A stretch of 64,000 nt of DNA from Klebsormidium nitens (lineage: Eukaryota > Streptophyta > Klebsormidiophyceae > Klebsormidiales > Klebsormidiaceae). The notes beneath the pieces are model-generated. The model searched no databases and was not told where the DNA came from. It worked only from the letters and a program-made list of their open reading frames with translations. The position numbers were made by a program, and so were the translations under genes. The DNA is taken from assembly GCA_000708835.1 (NCBI GenBank), contig DF237453.1:1795-65794 (forward strand), in the 5' to 3' direction. This document shows, piece after piece, positions 58,001 to 64,000 of the stretch (positions are counted from its first letter, which is position 1; each line of letters begins with the position of its first letter).

Positions 58001-61000
58001 GGATCTGCCCGAGCTAGTGAAGTACCCTCCTTTGTCAGATCCGGGCACACGCAGATCGGCGAACCTGAAGTGATGTCACGGGAATCAGGATTCCTGCTAG
58101 AGTCGCATTCACATTGAGAGCTCTTTGGCTGTCGAAGCAAGTGCCTCACAATCTGGACATCTACTATAAGCTGAGGAACTAAAATCTCGGGTTTGAATCT
58201 CCTTGGCTTTTCTAAGTAAGTCACATCAGACGGACTCCCTGACCAACATGTTACACGAATCGAGAAGTACATTTTGTGGTCAAAGACCAGGTGAACAAGT
58301 GCCAGAGTACCATCTAAGCCAACCATTCCTACTGCTCTTCTGTAGTGCTCTGACTTCTCACCTGTAGTTCTCTTTAATGTCCATGAGCGCCTTCTCGATG
58401 GCGCGCGCAATAGCCGTGCGGTGGGACCCCGCTGCCACGTTGAGTAGCGCGTCGCAGATGGTGGGGAACAACCCCAAGTCCGTCTGGTGCATCATGTCTA
58501 CGTGCACCGCCCGGTAGGGGTTCCCCCAATCGGTGTCGCCCCCATTGAAGCCCCACAGAGCGCACTGCACATGGGTCGACAATCGCATTGGAACTGTTGT
58601 CAAAAAGGTGGTCTGCTCGAGTGACCTGGATGAATGTCCTCCAAAGTTGTGCTCTCAAGTTGTCAATCACGGGCTTGATCACGGGCTTGTTCTACCAAGG
58701 CTTTACTGCCGAGAAATTACACAAACACGCAAGAAAGGGGCTCTCAGCTACGGCAGGACATAGGAAGCTTGGAAGACTAATTCTTCTAAAAGGTCTCGTC
58801 CTCACCTCCACGGGATGCAAAGACAGGCCCATCGACCACTGATCGCGCTTCACAGGGTCTATGTCCTTGTTGGTGATCTTGGCGTGAGCCGCCATCATGC
58901 CTTTCTGCGTCCGGAAATGGAAGTGCTTGTCCACCTCGCACAGACGAGAGGCGGGGCACATGCAGATGCTGCACGGGGCGTTCGTCTGGTTCGTGTCTTT
59001 CGTACACGTCACCTGTGGCATGAAGCAACGGGTTGGTGGTCAGATATTTCTGCTTCAGACCCTCTTCGCACGCAGAGTCTTCATTGCAACATCGCAAACG
59101 TTCTGCAAACCTTCTGCGAGAACGCGGGCTGACATTTCAGTACCAAGCTTATTGAGAAGCAAGACCTTTGCTAACTTGTCAACAACTGTATTGCCTGAGA
59201 GGTGTACCACATCCAGTTCTCAATTGTCTTGATGCCTGCTGCGCCTGCGAAAGGTTGGACTCACTTTGCATCCCTCAGGATGATCGCAGACGTAGGCAAA
59301 CAACATCGGGTAAAACCACCTCTCCTCAGCGTCCGGATCCTCTGACATGAAGCCCCTGCACACACATCAGGTCAACCTTTCTGTTAGCAATTAAACCCTG
59401 AAGTTTAAAGCTACTTCTACTTGCTTCCGTTTCAAGTGAGGAGCTTGTACGCTGGATTGCAATCACTGCACTTTGGGTACAAAGCCTGTAGTAGCGAGCA
59501 AGAGATCACACAGGGAGAAGGTTGAATGCAAGGCAGCTATAACTCACGTAAAGCTCGCATCCTTGAGCGGTTGCAGAACAAGCCGCAAGCACTCCTGGAA
59601 GACCTCCAGCTTCCGTAAGGTGAGCTCAGCGGACCCAGGCTCAAAACCTGCAACCAATTCGAATATTCCAGAACTTAGCCCAATCCTGGCAAGCAACAAT
59701 AAGGTCTGACCTCAAGACTGAGTCACATGCCTGCTTCGAACCACCAATTTCGAACATGTCCGGCAGCCCCGCTTACAGCAATTTCGCAACTGCACGCAAC
59801 CTTTTCAGATCCCGGCCCGGATCTCGAGCAAGTACCTGGATGTCCCGGCACAGCGTGTAGGATGGGGAAGATAGCAACCAGTGCATGCCCCCCAGGTTCA
59901 TTCCGACGGTGCGACGCAATGTTTGCGGATGTGAGGGCGAACGGCCAGCCCAGGACGCTCATGTCGTTGGAGAGCGTGGTGACGTCACTGTTCATAATCA
60001 GCGGAGCGATGACCGCTCCAGCGTGGCCCGTTCTGTTGATGTATTCCTGCACGAGACACGCATCATGGTTTTGGACTTGCAGGAGCTCCTTGCAAAGCGA
60101 GCACTAAAGTGGCCATAATTGGAGACAATGCTGGCGACACTCTCCAATATCTCTTTCTGTAAGTTTAATCCAATTCCATCCAAAAATTTGCCAAGACTGC
60201 AGTGCCAACGAGCTTATAAACTTCTGATTGGCGACTTCTAAAGTGGCACATAGGTCTCCCGCTCGGTTCCTTCGCAGGTGGCGCTGACCCAACCGGGGGG
60301 CAATATCCGAGGCGTTTCTTCCCCCCCGTTGAAGATGACTTAATCACAAAACCATTCGCAACCATGGCACAATCTTTAACCACTCAGGTCTCACCTGAGC
60401 CTGTTCCCAGAAAGTCGCCGTGTCGGGAGAACTGACTGTACGATTGCCCTTGCTGTCTTGCGGTCGATCAGCTAAGCCCGTCGAGTTTGCAGAGTTGGAG
60501 AGCATCTCCTTGAGCGCTTCCTCCGGGTCTCGCATTCGGAGAATGATTGGGTAAGGATCGCCCTCTTTGCTGAGGTCGATGCTCACCCATCCCTAAAAAG
60601 ACAAGAAGATGCTTCACTGAAAACTGAGTAACGCAATTGCTTCCCCTCACTTTCCACAGTACCAATTTCAATGAACATCTGCCAAGGTCCAAGCTGCCTT
60701 TTTCTATTAGATTCAGGGCCGCTGTCTGATCCAACTTGCACGTGCAATAATAAAAAATGGATAGTCTCAAGGACCTGTTGAACATCCTTGAACGACCTTC
60801 ATTTTACCTAAGTTCAGAAGATGGTCTCAGCAGTTCCTGGCGCAATTCAAAGCAACGCTGACATCACAAACGCCAATTGAGAATCATGACCAACTTCGGG
60901 TCAGTTGGACGCTATTTGCAGGGACTCCAGTCACAAAAGATATAAAAAACTGCTGCCATGAGATACACAAGAGTAATGATGCAGGGAACACCCTCAAAAC

Positions 61001-61722
61001 CCTGCACTACAACTTTCCTTACATCGTCATTGTGAAACCCTTCCCGACGCAACACTTACTAGTATTTCCACAGCCAGAAAGTTCAGCATTGTCAATTGTG
61101 CATGTTAACATAGTAAGACAGCCCTGGACGCCAATAGAAGTTGTTTACTCACATCACTTTCTTTGAAGAGCACGCGCTCCTCAAACTTCTTGAGCGCCGC
61201 CGGCGTGCGAGCCTTGACCTTGGAGGCGTCCAGGTCTTGGAAGAAGAGCAGATTCATAAGGCTTCTAGTGTCTTGTTCGCTGAGGCCGACATTGTTCCGG
61301 CACCGCCGCACAAATTGTAGGATCTTCAGCGTCTCGCGGATCTCATCGTCTAGCTGAGGAAACCTGCTCTTCTCTGGATCCTCAACCGGATCTGAGAAAA
61401 ATGAGCCGCCTGCGCTGTGTGCCTGATGCGCACCATGATCCTCAACAGAAGCGGCCCCCTGCCCCTCCCTCTCTTCCGGCAGCTCAACCCTTTGCCTTTT
61501 GCTGCCATGCGGCTCAGCTAGCGCTTGACTGGGGCCTGCTTCTTCCGCAATGCTCAGATCTCGCAGCAGCTCTTCTGCAGGTGCTGCTTTCGTGCTAGGA
61601 CCTGCCTCATGTCTCACCCACTGACCTGGGCACGCGAACGACTCCCTGTGGCTTCCCAAAGAAGCGGGGGTTGGAAACTCTCGCCCGCAGGCGGCACACT
61701 TGTGAGGCATTTCTCTTTGCAC
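55017..61722 (-). CDS. Plavaka-like (KDZ superfamily) transposase gene, 13 exons
   Basis: Minus-strand exons: 61722-61153, 60592-60395, 60046-59836, 59647-59548, 59355-59265, 59012-58806, 58564-58362, 58064-57965, 57684-57542, 57091-56884, 56493-56368, 55992-55768, 55457-55017. Every junction is GT-AG and phase-consistent, giving 940 aa without a stop. The product starts with a zinc-finger-like CAACGREF...H...C, as Plavaka proteins do. Then come IAPLIMNSDVTTLS (D277), GGHALVAIFPILHA, FYPMLFAYVCDHPEGCK with the Cys-rich APCSICMCP, AVHVDMMHQTDLGLF (D482, H485), FADLRVPGSDKGG, and YSTNLFESLDIQLLKIGYRA (E655). The D, D, E residues fit an RNase H-fold catalytic triad. An acidic EEDQEDEEQ stretch and a C-terminal DKLTKCVQLKWEG...LRAVHVVP region match the family. 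Such enzymes cut and join transposon DNA. Twelve introns and an undamaged frame suggest a domesticated host gene or a recently active element. No terminal repeats were found. Confidence 0.88.
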
Positions 61723-62878
61723 ACACTCGGATCTTCTGAGGCTTGCAGGTAGACTGTATGCACTTCTTCAATCAGCCTGCAAGGATTTACTTGCTCCAGT
61801 GTGGAAAATGTCCAGCGGGTTGATTCAGTTCTGCAGCGATGGAAGCAGCAGATGACCAGCGTCAGCTGCCCTGCATCTTGCGATGCGGATCTGACTCTTG
61901 GCGCAACCACCTCTGATTTGCAAGAGCTTGCCTCCCTGGAACTTCCAGTGGAAAGCCACTTGAGGTTCCCTTAGACAAAGGGAGTGCTTGCATGCTGCTC
62001 TCCAAAAGTGGTCGGCTGACACTGTATTGGGCGGGCTTCCCAGGGAAATTCACTGCAATCCAACCCGGTAGAAGTGGCAGGGGGCAAGCTCCAGGCTCCC
62101 CTTCCCATTGGCACAGTGGGCACTTCCCCTCTTTCTAGCCTGGCTAGGGCAGCATTTATCCAAGAATTGAAGGATTTATGAAAAGTTGCCTTCTTGACCA
62201 CAGAAACCGCTGATTCCACGCCTTCTCCACGCACGCAAACCCCCGAATTCACGCCTCCGATCCAGCTGTTTTACCATCCGAGTCCCCAAATTTTGCGCTG
62301 CTATCACGTGTAAAAACAGCCGCATTTGCCAGTGCCACTGAAATTGAAACCCTTAAACGGTCTCAACTGAACAACTGTTGCCAGATTGCTTTCTTGGCAT
62401 CTCTTGCATACAGGTACGGTAGTTGTGCTGCACGCGACTGCCAGCCTGCAACTCTCAAGACCATGATTGACTCAAGAGTCAAGTGCTGCACAGCCAGGCA
62501 GCCTCCATGTGCAGGCAGCCTCGTTGCTGGTCAACCTTTCGAAAGCGTGAGCTCTTGGTTGGCGAATGGAGGGCCTTTGCGTGCATCTTCTGCATCTCTC
62601 TGCCTGCAGCCTACAGCAAAAGCTAAAAAGACGGATGCTAATTTGCATAGAGCTGGATTTCTCTCATTTTGGAAGAAAATATGTGCAATGCTGAACTTGT
62701 GAAAGTCAGAGTGACCGGGCCAAGCTTGGGTTTGCATGGGCTCTGCAGACGCTAGCAAGGCCAAGGATTTTTTCCTGCATCAGGCCTCAAACAGCATAGG
62801 AGGCTGCGTGTCTTAGCGAACATTGCTCATCTCCTCATAAGCAGGTCCCAAGAATCTATAGAAGCACCTCTTGCCAGC
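61723..62878. promoter_or_regulatory. Divergent spacer between the Plavaka-like gene and the last gene
   Basis: The minus-strand Plavaka-like gene and the plus-strand 62879 gene point away from each other, so this 1.2 kb would hold both promoters. No coding exon is supported. I looked for inverted ends that could mark a transposon boundary and saw none that I can defend. Confidence 0.4.
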
Positions 62879-63338
62879 ATGCCATTTTTCTCGCAGCTGC
62901 AGGCTGCAAGCAAAGGCTTAGAGAGCAAAGGTGGTGGGGCTCTAAATGGCAAGGATCATCAGTGGAGCTTGGGGGACAGGTTGGCAGGGATTGCAAAGAT
63001 GCAGAAGAAGCTCAAGATGGCTCCGCGACGAGCTAGGGTCGTCGATGATGAGACGTCTTCAAAAGATGATCCTCCCAGCAAACGGACAAGGTCTCATAAT
63101 CCAGCTCCCTCATATGCCAGGTCAACCAATGGAGGGGATGCCGATCCAACAAGAAACGAGGAGAATATGGATCCGAGAAGAGCGGCAGCGAGCAATGATA
63201 TTACTGCGCAGATACGCAACATGCAGGCACCGCTGTCCCCAAGAAATGCCAATGCACAAGGTCAAGCCGCTCGTAAAAAGAAGACCGCAGGAGTTCCAAT
63301 GACAGAAGCAATGGGGGTTGCAAGTCGTGCAGATCAGG
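62879..63338 (+). CDS. First exon of an unrecognised gene, runs off the window
   Basis: The open frame starts MPFFSQLQAASKG and ends at a good donor (CAGG before GTGAGC) with one base carried, so the gene should continue past the window end. An internal ATG at 63016 (AAGATGGCT) is an alternative start. The product is hydrophilic and basic, with a possible nuclear signal around PSKRTRSHNP and a second basic patch AARKKKTAG. No domain is recognised. CTCGCAG just after the first ATG could instead be an acceptor, which would make this an internal exon. Low-complexity, KR-rich N-termini of this type are common in transposon-encoded and chromatin proteins; I cannot decide. Confidence 0.4.
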
Positions 63339-64000
63339 GTGAGCATTCTGTTTGCCCCTTTGCATGAGGTCCATTATCAAGCCTGGGTTCTCAGCGAAAG
63401 GTCTACAGGGAAATAGAGTTTCCAGTAGCGATGGAAGTCCGCTTTCAATTTGATGCATTGTGGCAGGGTACATTATTGAGATCTGTCCTGCAAATAAAAA
63501 TGGTGCCTGTAGAAAGAGCATTGTTGAACCAACCTTTACATTTCTGCAGAGATATAGCGCAATCTGGTCATGTGACTCATTTTGAGACACATTGAATCTT
63601 GGCTAGGTCCAAACAGAAGCCAATTCGTAGATTGATGAAGGACAGGGTTGGCCATTTTCATTTAGTGAAAACCTTCTCAATTGAGCATATGTCTTTTACA
63701 GAGTAATTTCATTCAGCTTGGGTGTTGTCTCTCGTTAACACAGCAATCACATTAATCAACTTTTAACTCGTGGGGTTTTCCCAAGCATTGAGCTGCGAGT
63801 GTAGCTGCAAGTTTGAGATCAGAAGCAAAGATGTCCGACTTTAGAATGGCATTGTTGCTGGGTCACTTGATGAGTAGAGGGTGGTCAAAAAAACTTCAGC
63901 AGAGCATCATGTTCTATCAGATCTTTTGAATACTGTCAGGTCCATCTATGTATGCGTGCCAGGGAAAAGAATCTCCATTTGCCTTCACTCTGGTCACAGT
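63339..64000 (+). other. Probable intron of the last gene
   Basis: Follows the donor at 63339. No second exon is evident before the window end, and no other feature is seen. Confidence 0.35.

Noticed and set aside
61723-62878. Terminal inverted repeats flanking the Plavaka-like gene
   Set aside because: I compared the flanks by eye and found no matching inverted ends that I could defend, so no transposon boundary is annotated.

Overview
The window looks like nuclear DNA of a streptophyte (green-lineage) organism, most plausibly a charophyte alga of the Klebsormidium type; the genus is inference. Supporting points are multi-exon genes with canonical GT-AG introns that keep phase, a PsbP-type protein with a plastid/lumen leader, a HECT ligase with the plant UPL5 layout, a PR-1/CAP protein, and a plant telo-box beside one start codon. 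Exons are GC-rich and introns/spacers are not. No rRNA, convincing tRNA or CRISPR was seen. All gene models were assembled by eye, accepting a junction only when splice site, phase and protein similarity agreed.

Layout. 1-11.0 kb: no gene I can support; a decayed repeat family (3.9-8.8 kb) and a long imperfect hairpin near 6.0 kb. 11.0-18.7 kb (+): large gene joining a Mut-7/EXD-type helical region, a DEDDy 3'-5' exonuclease and a YbaK-like tRNA-editing-type domain, with long disordered inserts and an apparent one-base frameshift in a G tract; two more exons may follow to 19.8 kb. 21.4-30.5 kb (-): seven-exon PsbP-domain lumen protein with a 5.4 kb first intron and a relic of exon 6 inside intron 6. 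31.7-35.1 kb (+): secreted CAP protein with a long repeat-bearing N-terminal extension, divergent from the PsbP gene. 38.8-42.8 kb (+): five-exon gene of unknown function. 44.4-48.2 kb (+): five-exon UPL5-like HECT E3 ligase. 48.3-54.9 kb: decayed, partly duplicated sequence. 55.0-61.7 kb (-): thirteen-exon gene whose product resembles Plavaka-type (KDZ superfamily) transposases, open throughout. 62.9 kb to the end (+): first exon of an unrecognised gene that leaves the window.

The genes are not an operon and need not share a pathway. The two most unusual items are the intact intron-rich Plavaka-like gene (domesticated or recently active) and the exonuclease-YbaK fusion.
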